This document shows positions 44,310 through 54,689 of a stretch of 64,000 bases of DNA, piece by piece; position 1 is the stretch's first letter, and each line of letters begins with the position of its first letter. Origin of the DNA: Halichoerus grypus. Lineage: Eukaryota; Chordata; Mammalia; Carnivora; Phocidae. The notes beneath the pieces were generated by a model. That model had not been told where the DNA came from. It worked only from the letters and a program-made list of their open reading frames with translations, and did no database searches. The stretch covers positions 30,657,930 to 30,721,929 of the forward strand of contig NC_135726.1 of assembly GCF_964656455.1 (NCBI RefSeq), in the 5' to 3' direction. Position numbers and translations under genes: made by a program.

Positions 44310-45774
44310 ACAAATACAGGAAACTGATCTTTGACAGAAGAGCAAAGGTAATACAATGGAGCAAAGATTAGTTTTTTTAACCAATGGTTTTGGAACATAT
44401 GGACATCCACAAGTAAAAAAAAAAAAAAAAAATGAACCTAGGCACAACAGGCCCTACACCCTTCACAAAAATTAACTCAAAATGGATCATAGACCTAGAT
44501 ATAAAATGCAAAACTATAGAACTACCAGAAGACAGCACTGGAGAAAACTAGATGACTTTGGGTTTGGTGATGACTCTTTAGAGACAACATCAAAGGCACA
44601 ATCCACGAAAGTAACAATTGATAAGCAGGACTAATTAAAATTTAAAACTTCTCCTCTATGAAAGATGATGTCAGGAGAATAAGACAAATCGCAGTCTGGG
44701 AGAAAATGTTTGCAAAAAAGAAAAAAAAAAACCAACGATAAAAATCCAGAATTTACAATGAACTGTTAAAACTCAACGGTAAGAAAACAAACAATCTGAC
44801 TTAAAAATAGGCCAAAGAATTTAACAGACAGCGCACCTCTGCAAAGATGCTCTACATCTGTCATTAGGGAAATACAGATTAAAACAACGATGAGATTACA
44901 CTATACCTATTAAAATGGCCAAAATCCAGAACACTGACAACACAAAATGCTGGAGAGGATATGAACCAATGAGAACTCTAACTCTTTGCTGGTGGGAATA
45001 TAAAATGGTATGGCCACTTCGGAAAACAGTTTGGTGATTTCTTATAAAACTCAACATATTCTTACCATATAACCCAGTGATTTTGTTCCTAGGTGCTTCC
45101 CCAAAGGAGTTGAAAACACATCCACACAAAAACTTGCACATTGATGTTTATAGCAGCTTTATTCATTTAATTGCCCAAACTTGGAAGCAACAAAGATATC
45201 TTTCAGTAGGTGAAAGGATATATAAACTGTGGTGTACCCAGACAATGGAATATTATTCAACACTAAAAAGTAATGGGCTAGCAAACCATAAAAAGACATG
45301 GAGGAAAGTTAAGTGCATCTTGTGCAAGAAGCCAGTCTTAAAAGGCTACACAATGTATGATTTCAACTATATGACATCCTGGAAAAGGCAAAACTAGGGA
45401 GACAGTAAAGAGATTAGTGGTTTCTACAGGTTGAGCGGGTGGCAAAGAGGAAGGAATGAATAGACAAGCATAGCATTTTTAGAGCAGTGAAAATACTGTG
45501 TATGATTCTATAATGAATATATGTCATTATACATTTGTACAAATCCATAGAATGTACAACACCAAGGGTGAACCCTAGTGTAAACTATGGATTCTAGGTG
45601 TTAATGATGTGCTTCATCAATTGTAACAAGCAAAGCACTCGGGATGAGGGTGCGATGCTTATCATGGGGGAGGCTATGCATGGGCTGGGGCAGGGAGTAT
45701 ATTGGAAATTTCTATCTTCTTAATTTTGCTGTGAACCTAAAACTACCCTAAAAAAATGAAGTCTTAAAATAAAT
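44310..45774 (+). mobile_element. 5'-truncated L1, sense, inserted in an antisense L1
   Basis: Contains ORF2 C-terminal sequence ('aactcaaaatggatcataga', 'atgctggagaggatatgaac', 'gcaacaaagatatctttcag') and an L1 3' end ('gaacctaaaactaccctaaa', TGAAGTCTTAAAATAAAT). Flanked by AAAAGGAGTCCCATC (44295-44309) and AAAAGGAATCCCATC (45775-45789), one mismatch. The 106-codon plus-strand open frame at 45077-45397 is part of this LINE. Confidence 0.88.
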
Positions 45775-46483
45775 AAAAGGAATCCCATCCTCATTAGCAG
45801 TCACTCTCATTCTTGCCCTTCACCAACCCCAGCCCCAGACAACTATGGATTTGCCTATTCTAGACATTTCCCATAAATGGAGTCCCATAGGACATGGTCT
45901 TTGTGACTGGCTTATTTCACTTAGCATGATAATTTTCAAGGTTCATCTGTGTTGTAGCATTTATCAGTACTTGATTTTTTTATTGCTTAATAATATTCTG
46001 TTGTATGGATATACCCTGTTTATACATTTGTAAGTTGGACACTTAGACTGTTTCTGGTTTTCACTATTATGAATAATACTGTCATACATATATGTATACA
46101 AGTTTCTGTGTGGACATAGTTTTTATTTCCCTTGTATACGTATGAGTGGGATTTCTGGGTCATATGGTAACTCTATGTTAAACTTTTTAACATAGAGTTA
46201 TGCAAAACTGTTTTCCATAGCATCTGTATCATTTTATATTCCCACCAACAATGTATGGGGGTTCGTTTCCCCATGTCCTTATCAATACTTATGATTATCT
46301 GTTATTATGTTTTTGCCTGTCTTTTTGATGATAGCCATCCTAGTGGGTATGAAATGGTGTCTCATAGTGGTTTTGATTTGCATTTCCCTAGTGATGAACA
46401 ATGTTGAGTATCTTTCCATGTTCCTATTGTATATCTTATTTGGAGAAATAGATTTCTCTATTTAGGTCCTTCGCCCATTTTTT

Positions 46484-46666
46484 TGAAAGACTTTATTTAT
46501 TTGAAAGAGAGACCAAGAGAAATAGCATGATCTGGGGGAGGGGCAGAGGGAGAAGCAGGGTCCCCACCAAGCAGGGAGCCTGATACAGGGCTCGATCCCA
46601 GGACCCCAGCATCATGACCTGAGCCGAAGGCAGATGCCTAACCAACTGAGCCACCCATTCACCCCG
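46484..46666 (-). mobile_element. Can-SINE, antisense, left member of a same-site pair
   Basis: Runs from AAAGACTTTATTTATTTGAA at left to 'ctgagccacccattcacccc' at right. Flanked by GCCCATTTTTTT (46473-46484) and GGCCATTTTTTT (46667-46678). Confidence 0.92.
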
Positions 46667-46678
46667 GCCATTTTTTTT

Positions 46679-46845
46679 AATAAAGATTTTTTTTTCATAT
46701 TTGAGAGAGAGCGGGGGGAGGAGCAGGGTGAGGGACAAGCAGACTTGGAGCTGAGCACAGAACCCAATGCAGGGCTCGATCTCATGACCCTGAGATCATG
46801 ACCTGAGCCAAAATTACTTAACTGGCTTTGCCTCCCAGGGGCCCC
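46679..46845 (-). mobile_element. Can-SINE, antisense, right member of a same-site pair
   Basis: Starts AATAAAGATTTTTTTTTC; contains 'ggctcgatctcatgaccctg' and 'gatcatgacctgagccaaaa'. The head end is degraded ('ggctttgcctcccaggggcc'). The copy of its target to the right, TCCTTTGCCCATTTTT (46846-46861), matches TCCTTCGCCCATTTTT to the left of the other SINE. Confidence 0.88.
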
Positions 46846-47189
46846 TCCTTTGCCCATTTTTAAATTGGATTATTTGAGTTATAATAGTTGAGTTATAATA
46901 GTTATTATGGGTATAAATTCCTTGTCAGATATATTATTTGTAAGTATTTTCTTCCATTCTCCACAACCCACGTTGTCTTTTCACTTTGTTGATGCTGTTC
47001 TTCGATGCACAAAAGTTCTTAATTTCGATGAAGTCCAATTTATCTATTTTTACTTTGTAGCTTGTGCTTTTCGTGTTAAATCTAAGAACATATTGTGTTT
47101 TCCAAGGTCACCTTTTAGAAGCATCCTACCACGTGTAGTAAAGTTGAACCTGCATTTCCCCCCTAATAAACTGGCCATTTATATCCTCC

Positions 47190-47640
47190 TAAGAATGAAT
47201 CCTAGAGAAATTCTTGCATGTGTGCACATCAGGAATATTCAGAGAAGCATAATCCATAGTATCAAAAAAAAAAACAAAACAGGAATGAAACATATGTTCA
47301 TCAACAGTAGAAAGGATGGATAAATTTTGCTAGTCATTTAATGAAAATGAACAAACTACAGATACTTCAACATAGTGGATATCTAAAATATCATGTTTGG
47401 TGATAAAAGCAAGACAGAAGACATGCTGTTTTCATAAAGTTCATTTATAGAATGTTCCAGGTGAGGCACAATTAAACAATATGTATTTAGGATTAAACAC
47501 ATATGTGGAAAAACTATAGGAAGAGCAAAGGATGAAGGCAAAATCCAGGATATTGTTTGCCTTTGGAAGAGAGTAAGGGGATATGATAAAAAGGAACATA
47601 CAGGAGGCTTCTAAGGCACTGGTAACATTTTATTTCTTAG
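47190..47640 (+). mobile_element. Old L1/HAL1-like fragment, sense
   Basis: Shows 'gagaaattcttgcatgtgtg', 'catatgttcatcaacagtag', 'aaaggatggataaattttgc', 'gcaagacagaagacatgctg', the order of an L1 ORF2 end and 3' UTR. Diverged. Confidence 0.55.
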
Positions 47641-47684
47641 CATGGTAGTTGTACCTAGATCATTCTTTTATCTTTCTTTTTAAA

Positions 47685-49008
47685 TTTTTTTTATCATTTT
47701 AATCTTTTTGTTTAAATTTAATTTAATTTTATTATGTTAGTCACCATACAGTACATCATTAGTTTTTGACGTAGTGTTCCATGATTCATTGTTTTCGCAT
47801 AACACCCAGTGCTCCATGCAATACGTACCCTCCTGAATACCCATCACCGGGCTAACCCATCTCCCCACCCCCTCCCTTCTAAAACCCTCAGTTTGTTTCT
47901 TGGAGTCCATAGTCTTTCATGGTTTGTCTCCCCCTCTGATTTCCACCCCTTCATTTTTCCCTTTCTTCTCCTAATGTCCTCCATGCTATTCCTTATGTTC
48001 CACTAATAAGTGAAACCATATGATAATTGACTTTCTCTGCTTATTTCACTTAGCATAATCTCCTCTAATCCCATCCATGTTGATGTAAAAGTTGGGTATT
48101 CATCCTTTCTGATGGCTGAGTAATATTCCATTGTATATATGGACCACATCTTTATCCATTCTTCTGTTGAAGGGCATCTTGGCTCTTTCCACAGTTTGGC
48201 TATTGCGGACATTGCTGCTATGAACATTGGGGTGCATATGGCCCTTCTTTTTACTACATCTGTGTCTTTGGGGTAAATACCCAGTAGTGCAATTGCTGGG
48301 TCATAGGGTATCTTTGTTTTTAATTTTTTGAGGAACCTCTACACTGTTTTCCAAAGTGGCTGTGCCAACTTGCATTCCCACCAACAGTGTAAGAGGGTTC
48401 CCCTTTCTCCACAACCTCTCCAACATTTGTTGTTCCTTGCCTTGTCAATTTTTGCCATTCTAACTGGCGTAAGGTGGTATCTCAATGTGGTTTTGATTTG
48501 AATTTCCCTGAGGGCTAATGATGATGAACATTTTTTCATGTATCTGTTAGCCATTTGTATGTCTTCTTTGGAGAAATGTCTGTTCATGTCTTCTGCCCAT
48601 TTTTTGACTTGATTATTTGTTTTTTGGGTGTTGAGTTTGAGAAGTTCTTTATAGATCTTGGATACCAGCCCTTTATCTGTAGTGTCATTTGCAAATATCT
48701 TCTCCCATTCGGTGGGTTGCCTCTTTGTTCTGTTGACTGTTTCCTTTGCTGTCCAGAAGATTTTAATCTTGATGAAGTCCCAAAAGTTCATTTTTGCTTT
48801 TGTTTCACTAGCCTTTGGAGATGTATCTTGAAAGAAGGTGCTGTGGCCGATGTCAAAGAGGTTACTGCCTATGTTCTCCTCTAGGATTTTGATCGATTCC
48901 TGTCTCACATTGAGGTCTTTCATCCATTTTGAGTTTATCTTTGTGTATGGTGTTACAGAATGGTCGAGTTTCATTCTTCTGTATATAGCTGTCCAATTTT
49001 CCCAGCAC
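47685..49008 (-). mobile_element. Twin-primed L1: 3' part, antisense
   Basis: The poly-A appears as T-rich sequence at the left. Then follow the carnivoran L1 3' UTR in reverse ('gttagtcaccatacagtaca', 'gtagtgttccatgattcatt', 'cagtgctccatgcaatacgt') and the ORF2 3' half. The minus-strand open frame at 48339-49046 gives about 220 uninterrupted ORF2 residues, including the Cys-containing '[19 protein letters not shown]' block. A frame change near 48330 separates it from the final ORF2 segment (48003-48227). It is followed directly by the inverted 5' segment. Confidence 0.93.
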
Positions 49009-49382
49009 AGGGTTGCAGATTGGATAAAAAGACAGGGCCCATCCATATGCTGTCTACAAGAGACTCATTTTGAACCTAAAGATACATCCAGACTGAAAGT
49101 GAAGGGATGGAGATCCATCTTCCATACCAACGGACCTCAAAAGAAAGCTGGGGTAGCAATTCTTATATCAGACAAATTAGATTTTAAACTAAAGTCTGTA
49201 ATAAGAGACACAGAAGGATACTATATCATTCTTAAAGGGTCTATCCAACAAGAAGATCTAATAATTGTAAATATCTACGTCCCCAACATGGGAGCAGCCA
49301 ACTACATAAGACAACTGTTAACCAAAATAAGGAGTCGTATTGATAATAATACATTAATTGTAGGAGACCTCAATACTCCACT
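49009..49382 (+). mobile_element. Twin-primed L1: inverted 5' segment (ORF2 endonuclease region)
   Basis: Directly abutting the antisense 3' part, L1 ORF2 continues in the opposite orientation. The plus-strand frame is open from the joint, reading the endonuclease domain with QETH (catalytic Glu region) and GDLNTP motifs (the family norm is GDFNTP). The segment ends at CTCAATACTCCA, where the right target copy TCTTTTATCTTTCTTT (49382-49397) begins. The matching left copy is at about 47664-47679. The piece of ORF2 between the two segments is absent. Confidence 0.92.
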
Positions 49383-49426
49383 CTTTTATCTTTCTTTAAA
49401 CCATACTTATATAGCCCTATATGAGC

Positions 49427-49613
49427 TTTTATTTATGTATTTATGTATTTATTTATTTATTGACAGAGAGAGAGATATAGCGAGAGAGGGAACACAAGCA
49501 CTGGGAGAGGGAGAGGGAGAAGCCGGCTGCCTGCTGAGCAGGGAGCCCGATTCAGGGCTCGATCCCAGGACCCTGGGATCATGACCCGAGCCAAAGGCAG
49601 ACGCTTAACGACT
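49427..49613 (-). mobile_element. Can-SINE, antisense, 5'-truncated, at the L1 target duplication
   Basis: T-rich tail side TTTTATTTATGTATTTATG, purine tract, 'agggctcgatcccaggaccc', ending 'ggcagacgcttaacgact'. The usual GAGCCACCCAGGCGCCC head is missing. ATCTTTCTTTAAACCAT is present at 49388-49404 and 49619-49635, the outer pair lying on both sides. The left copy is separated from the SINE by about 22 extra bases. Confidence 0.93.
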
Positions 49614-49639
49614 GTATGATCTTTCTTTAAACCATTATT

Positions 49640-50600
49640 ATACACTCACATTTCATAATAAAAAAATTACAGCTTTCTGAAATAGGTAATAAAAATTTTG
49701 GAATGCGTGTGGCCTTCTTGTTTAACTTCCCACTGAGCTGGAATCTCCCATTCCACAGGCACTCCAGGTCTTAGTTGGAAACTTCCAGCAACAGGGATAG
49801 TGTCTAGCCTTATCCTCATGGAAGCCAGGTACATTTTTTATAAGCACGGCTTTTCTCAAGTCTGTAATATGTTGAACTAAAAACTGTCTCCTAATGACTT
49901 TTGCCTACTGGCAGTAGTTCTCCCCCAAATAAGTCATGTATCACTTTCTTGTCTCTCATTTAATTACTACTACTAAGTATTTGAAAATATCTATATGTGT
50001 GGTAAGCGTGCTCTGTCTCTTGAAGTCGAAATAAAGAAGGACTGGAGCCCTTTTTATCTTGGCTCTTTCTTCCAAGCCTCCTGGTTATTTTTCAAAAAGC
50101 TTATAGTCCAGTTGGGGGAAGTGAGCTGAACAGAAGAAAGGAATTTAACTGTCAATGTCTGTGACATCGACAAGGCATCCTATAGGAATTTAGAAAATAA
50201 TTCTCAGGAGAAGACTCAGTTTTGCCTTAAAGGAGATATAAAGCATGCTATTATTTGGTTAGTTGTGTCACAATTTAAAATTTTAATCTGATTTTGTCCG
50301 TTGAATAATAAGGCTGGAAACCAAAGAGAGGTACCCAGCTACCATCAAATTTAGCTTTGATTTTACGAAAACTTGCCCCTCAGAATTCATGAAAGGTGAA
50401 ACATACTAACATTATCTAAACATCAATATTAGTAACATGACGGGCAGAAGATCTCTTACGCAAGCATTTATAAACAGCAGGTCCTTCCCTTCCTCCAGGA
50501 CAGGGATCTGCCCAGGATTTATTGATCATTTATGAATTGACATTTTTGGGACTCTGATGTGTTTCCATTAGATCCCATTGGGAGGGATGCCCAGGCCCTT
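49640..50600. other. No gene; apparently single-copy sequence
   Basis: No repeat recognised, no convincing open frame. Confidence 0.4.
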
Positions 50601-50604
50601 TCTT

Positions 50605-50765
50605 TTTCACTTACTAGCTGTCATTTGGCTCCTCATTTTCTCTTCTATAAATTGGTGATCAGAACTGTACCTATTTCTTAAGGTAGTAGTCAGGACAGGA
50701 TGTGATGATACTTTTGAAGAGTTCAGCCCTGGGCCTGGCACATGGTAAACTTTCAATGAACCCAA
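50605..50765 (+). mobile_element. MIR SINE, sense (3' two thirds)
   Basis: Reads 'cacttactagctgtcatttg', 'cctcattttctcttctataa', 'attggtgatcagaactgtac', 'gccctgggcctggcacatgg', matching the MIR core and 3' end. Confidence 0.75.
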
Positions 50766-50769
50766 GTTA

Positions 50770-51840
50770 GCTTTGCTGTAATTTACCCCCCTCACGCAAG
50801 GATTTCACAGCCCAGGATTCTACAGTTCCACAGTGTCAGGTGTCTTCTTGCCCCTCCTTGGGGCTTTCTCTTCCTTCTCGAGGACTTCCCCTTTTGCAGA
50901 ACAAGCTTAGATATTTGAGGTGGTCCCAGCATTCCTCCATCCTGGAAGTTGAAAGGGGAACTTTGAACCCTGTTCAGTTTGGCTGGCAAAATAATAATTG
51001 GAAAAAGTTTGAAAAGTGGGAGATTCCACAGGAAATCCATAGATTCTAGTGTCTCTTTAAAAACTGCAATATTCACCTCACCAGGACTTGCTTCCTCAAG
51101 AGACATCGTGGGTTAGTACTGGGCAGTGGCGTCTTTTCTCCAGGTCCCCCATCATCTCCATGCCTGGTCACTTCTCACACTTTTACACAGTTGGTCCCTG
51201 TGGTCAGTGAGCATGCAGTCCTTCCTCTTCCTAACTGAAAAGGCCTTCCTTTATTGAGAGCATGAGCTTGGGTTTTGCTATCATAGATTTTAGCTTTCGA
51301 TTTTTTCAGGAGATTTTGAATTTCTTCTTGCTTGTCAGAGAAACTTTTTTTTTTTTTTTTTTCCTGCAGCAGGTTTCTTTTTGTACTCTCCAAGAACAGC
51401 TTGCTAGCTTGCAAAAAAGAAGAAGCAGGGCTCTTTGGGGAGCTGTCAGAAAGAGCAGATGCAGCCTCAGCATGGCGCTCCTGATCCCCGCAAGTGGCAC
51501 GTAACACTTTATTTGTAAAGAGAAGGGCAGAGAACTTCTCTTCTCCCCATGTCGCGATTTGCATTTTATTAGACACCCAGTAGGATGGTTTGCAAATCGC
51601 CATCTTCACTCGCAGATCTCTCTATCAACCCCCAACCTACCAGAGGGCAAAACACAGGGATGCAAAAAACAGGATGGTGTTAAAAGGAATCAGAAAAATG
51701 CAGCTCACAACTGTGGCTTTTTATTCTGCTTCAAAAAGTGCCTTTTGTTTCTGAGATTTCTGAGGGAGATAAGCGGTCTCTGCCCAGATACGTAGAGGTA
51801 GTGTAAGGAGAGGCAGAGGAATGCTGTCCCAAGGCAGAGA
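50770..51840. other. No supported gene; unassigned sequence with a T-run
   Basis: Open frames on the minus strand (50792-51106 with 104 codons, 51175-51609 with 144 codons) are the longest outside LINEs in this half. The second contains a Lys run from the 21-base T tract at about 51343-51363. Neither has a motif I recognise. No paired splice sites can be argued from sequence alone. Confidence 0.35.
51343..51363. repeat. Poly-T run
   Basis: About 20 consecutive T's; no SINE body is attached on either side. Confidence 0.9.
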
Positions 51841-51847
51841 AGCAGAG

Positions 51848-51945
51848 AGCCCGGGGTTCTGCGGTTAACACCTCCATTTGCTGGCTGTGTGTTCTGGCAT
51901 AAGCGACTTCATGCCACAGCCTCAGTTTCCATACAGCCTTGTTCA
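51848..51945 (+). mobile_element. MIR SINE fragment, sense
   Basis: Contains 'ccatttgctggctgtgtgtt', 'ctggcataagcgacttcatg' and 'ccacagcctcagtttccata', the MIR core. Confidence 0.55.
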
Positions 51946-51949
51946 CAGA

Positions 51950-52595
51950 GCTGGCTGGTTGCAGTGGGGTTGCACGTGTAACCGCCTGGCCATCTCCTTA
52001 CACCCCTCCTCCCCTTCATCTTTGCCATTTCCCTTGTCCAGGGTTTCCATATTAAATTCTGCCTAAGTCAGCTCTTCCAAAGAAGGGCTTTGCTTGACTT
52101 CTTAACTCAGTTGATACTATTATTTTAATCATTATAGAGAAATCTTGCTCTTAAAGGAAATAAACAAAACCCCCTTCTTTCCCCCCAGAATTTTACTAAA
52201 TAGAAGGTGGAAGGTGGGAGATTACTGCAGGCAATTATGATAACCTTCAACTGGGTGGGGACATGTCCTGGGGAATCTTTTGAAACGTGGAAGGAAGACC
52301 AAATTGTGTTTGGTTCAATTTATCTTATATATACATTGTGGAAGGTGGTTAATTGGTATATGTGACACCTCCTTTGGTGTCAGAACAGCTTCGTACCTGG
52401 CCATTCTGCCGTTAGTTGGGCCTGCCCTCAGTGCAATCTGGATTTTAAAAAGTAAAACTATCAGCCAATTATTTGTGGAGATTGGGAGGTACAGTTGAAG
52501 TTTGGGGTCACTGTTAACTTACTGTCTTTTTCTTAAGTATAATAAAAAGATTTCATAAAGAAGTAAAATTTTCCTGGTTTTCTTTTCATAGGTAC
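51950..52595. other. No gene seen
   Basis: Unassigned. It ends in a pyrimidine-rich stretch followed by CATAG at about 52591, which looks like a splice acceptor, but no exon can be supported downstream. Confidence 0.35.
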
Positions 52596-52879
52596 ATGGA
52601 CAATGGATTTGATCTAGTTCTTTCATTTTTCCAGGACATTGAGAAAGGAATTTGCCTGTTCAGTTGCTCCTGGTCTTACACCTGCTGGATGGTAAAGTTA
52701 GATATTCCAGATCTCTGGAAGGTTGAAGTCAGTGATCTCTCAGAGTCTCTTCCAGCCTTGTGTCTTGATGAGACACCACAAGATTCATTCTATAGGCTGG
52801 TGAACTTCGTATCTCTTGTCTTTGCATTTCTTATACCCCTTACCATGGAGCAAAGACCGTCGCCCCTATATTGACTTCC

Positions 52880-53040
52880 TCTATTGTAACCCCTTAACAC
52901 CAGGTCAAGAACTTCATTTCAGCACTTACTATACATCACTGTAATTATCTGTTTATGTATGTGTTGTCTGTGAATTTCCTGATGACAAATATCAGGTCTC
53001 ATTCATACTTTTATTCCTGGCACTTACCATAATGGGCAAG
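52880..53040 (+). mobile_element. L2 LINE 3' remnant, sense
   Basis: Reads 'cagcacttactatacatcac', 'tgtaattatctgtttatgta', 'atcaggtctcattcatactt' and 'ttattcctggcacttaccat', L2-like in order. Confidence 0.5.
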
Positions 53041-53049
53041 TACTTTGTA

Positions 53050-54180
53050 GGGGAGCAAACCCAATACAGTGTTGAATGAAATAGAATGAATGAACATGGC
53101 CCCTGCTGCAATCAAAGGTCTGACCCACCTTTTTCTTATTCACACTGTGTATACCCAACATAGGAAAAAGTTTGGATAAATAGGGAAAGGTTCCTGGGAC
53201 GAAAAGACCCATCCATATTCCAGCTCTTTGACTCAGCTTTGAATCCCCTTTGGGGAAGGGAGGGGATGGTGGGAGAAGGATGTTAATGAAACAGACAGGG
53301 TTCAATGCATAAAGGGACTTAAAAACAACAACAGCACAAAACATTGGATTTCATTGGTTTGCTTGTTTTAGCCACGGTCCTGGTGATAAACAGTCCCCAC
53401 CCTTCACTTATCCCAATCTTTCCCGAGGTAAAGGTTATGATGGAAAGGCTTTACCTTTATATAGGTAATATACCCCTCACATTCCCAGGCCGCATCTTCT
53501 ATACCCTTGATACTACAGCTGTCCGTGACTTGCCCACGTGGAATTATGTATGTGTAGAAAAGGACGGAACAAAATCTCAGGTCTCAAGTCTAGTCATTCC
53601 TCAGGCGGAGCTAACCGGCTACTGGCAAAGGGAAGTCCTTCCTGGAGGCTGGAGGTGAGCAAGATGGGCAGAGCCTCTGAAGCAGTGATTCTGGAGGGCA
53701 CTCAGTGGGCTGAAACTGGGAAGCTATGGGCTGCTCACTCAGCTCCCACAGTGAATGTTCCTGGTAAGGTTCTCTGCTGAAATGATCTATGTTTCTGTGG
53801 CCCTTATGTGCTAACCCTCTTTCTCTGGACCCCGACTGATCTCCTTTCTCTTTCTAAGCTCTCTCTTTGACTATTGTTGGAGATAGTGAACAAGGCCTTG
53901 ACCTCTCTCACAGTGTTTTTCCCAAATACTTTTCCATGCCATCTGATACCTTCTGAAGTTGTCTAAGGACTGCACCTTTGGAAAACAAACAAACAAAAAA
54001 GGAATACTGCCTTTCCTGCCTCTGTTTTCTTCCTGGTTTCACTTTCCTTTCCTGAGGCAGTATGCATGGAAATGGCCTAGCTGACTTAGAAGGAGCAGGG
54101 ATGGGTGAAGGTGGAGCCTGAAACGTGGGTAGGAAAAAAATGGATCTACAGATTGAAAAAAACCATCTTGCCAGATTTGC
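53050..54180. other. No gene; apparently single-copy sequence
   Basis: No repeat assigned. Overlapping short open frames (53344-53658, 53538-53780) lack recognisable motifs. Confidence 0.4.
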
Positions 54181-54189
54181 TATGCTGTG

Positions 54190-54680
54190 GATCCTAGAGT
54201 TCACCCTGTAGGTGATGGGAAGCCATAGAATTTTGAGCAATGTAGCAATGTCATCAAAGTTGACCTCTATGACTGGCATATCTGTTTCTCTGTTAACTCA
54301 TACTTTTTTTGTGTCTATCCTGTTCCCAGTATTATATTCGGAGTTATGGGGAGTATGACTAAAGGCAACACTCATGTCTTCAAAGTGCCTTGAAAACTTA
54401 AGAGAATAAAACATTTTATCCATAAATAACAGAAACTCAGTTAAGTATGCATATAAACCAGTACTTTGGGTGGTACAGTATGGACTTTGTTAAGTATTAC
54501 AGAGGTGGATGGAAGAAAGAGCTAGTGGCTTGGGGGAAGACTTTGTGGAGAGGTTGTATAAGAGTTGAGCCTCCAAGGATGGATGATCAGAAGTTTGATT
54601 GACAAGGGGAGTGAAGGGAAAGTGCAAAGTGGAAGGAAAAATGGTAGGCACTGGTATTTGCCTCTCTGAACATCTCCTCT
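54190..54680 (-). mobile_element. L2-like LINE remnant, antisense
   Basis: Blocks such as 'ccctgtaggtgatgggaagc', 'gttgagcctccaaggatgga' and 'gacaaggggagtgaagggaa' resemble internal L2 in reverse orientation. Very diverged, and the two blocks may be separate. Confidence 0.35.
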
Positions 54681-54689
54681 TCCACCCTC

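Larger units (their letters stand above)
44158..47112 (-). mobile_element. Old L1M LINE, antisense, split by a sense L1 and a SINE pair
   Basis: The left part (44158-44309) reads 'cagctttattgagttataat' and 'acataccataaaattctctg'. The right part (45790-47112) continues with 'ttagcagtcactctcattct', 'tggatttgcctattctagac', 'ttcaaggttcatctgtgttg', 'gggatttctgggtcatatgg', 'ccatcctagtgggtatgaaa' and 'aatttcgatgaagtccaatt'. Together they are a reversed L1 3' UTR plus ORF2 tail. The interruptions are the L1 at 44310-45774 and two SINEs at 46484-46845. Confidence 0.8.

Noticed and set aside
48339..49046. 235-codon minus-strand open frame as a possible host gene
   Set aside because: It is the C-terminal part of L1 ORF2 (Cys-containing block recognisable), truncated at both ends.
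48838..49584. 248-codon plus-strand open frame, the longest in the window
   Set aside because: It runs through antisense L1, across the twin-priming joint, through the inverted endonuclease segment and into a SINE. It is a chimera of retrotransposon pieces.
51175..51609. 144-codon minus-strand open frame as a gene
   Set aside because: No motif, includes a poly-Lys run from a poly-T tract, and no supporting exon structure. Kept only as unassigned sequence.
52570..52874. Possible exon after a pyrimidine tract and CATAG
   Set aside because: Acceptor-like sequence is frequent by chance; the following 92-codon frame shows no known domain and no donor site can be argued.
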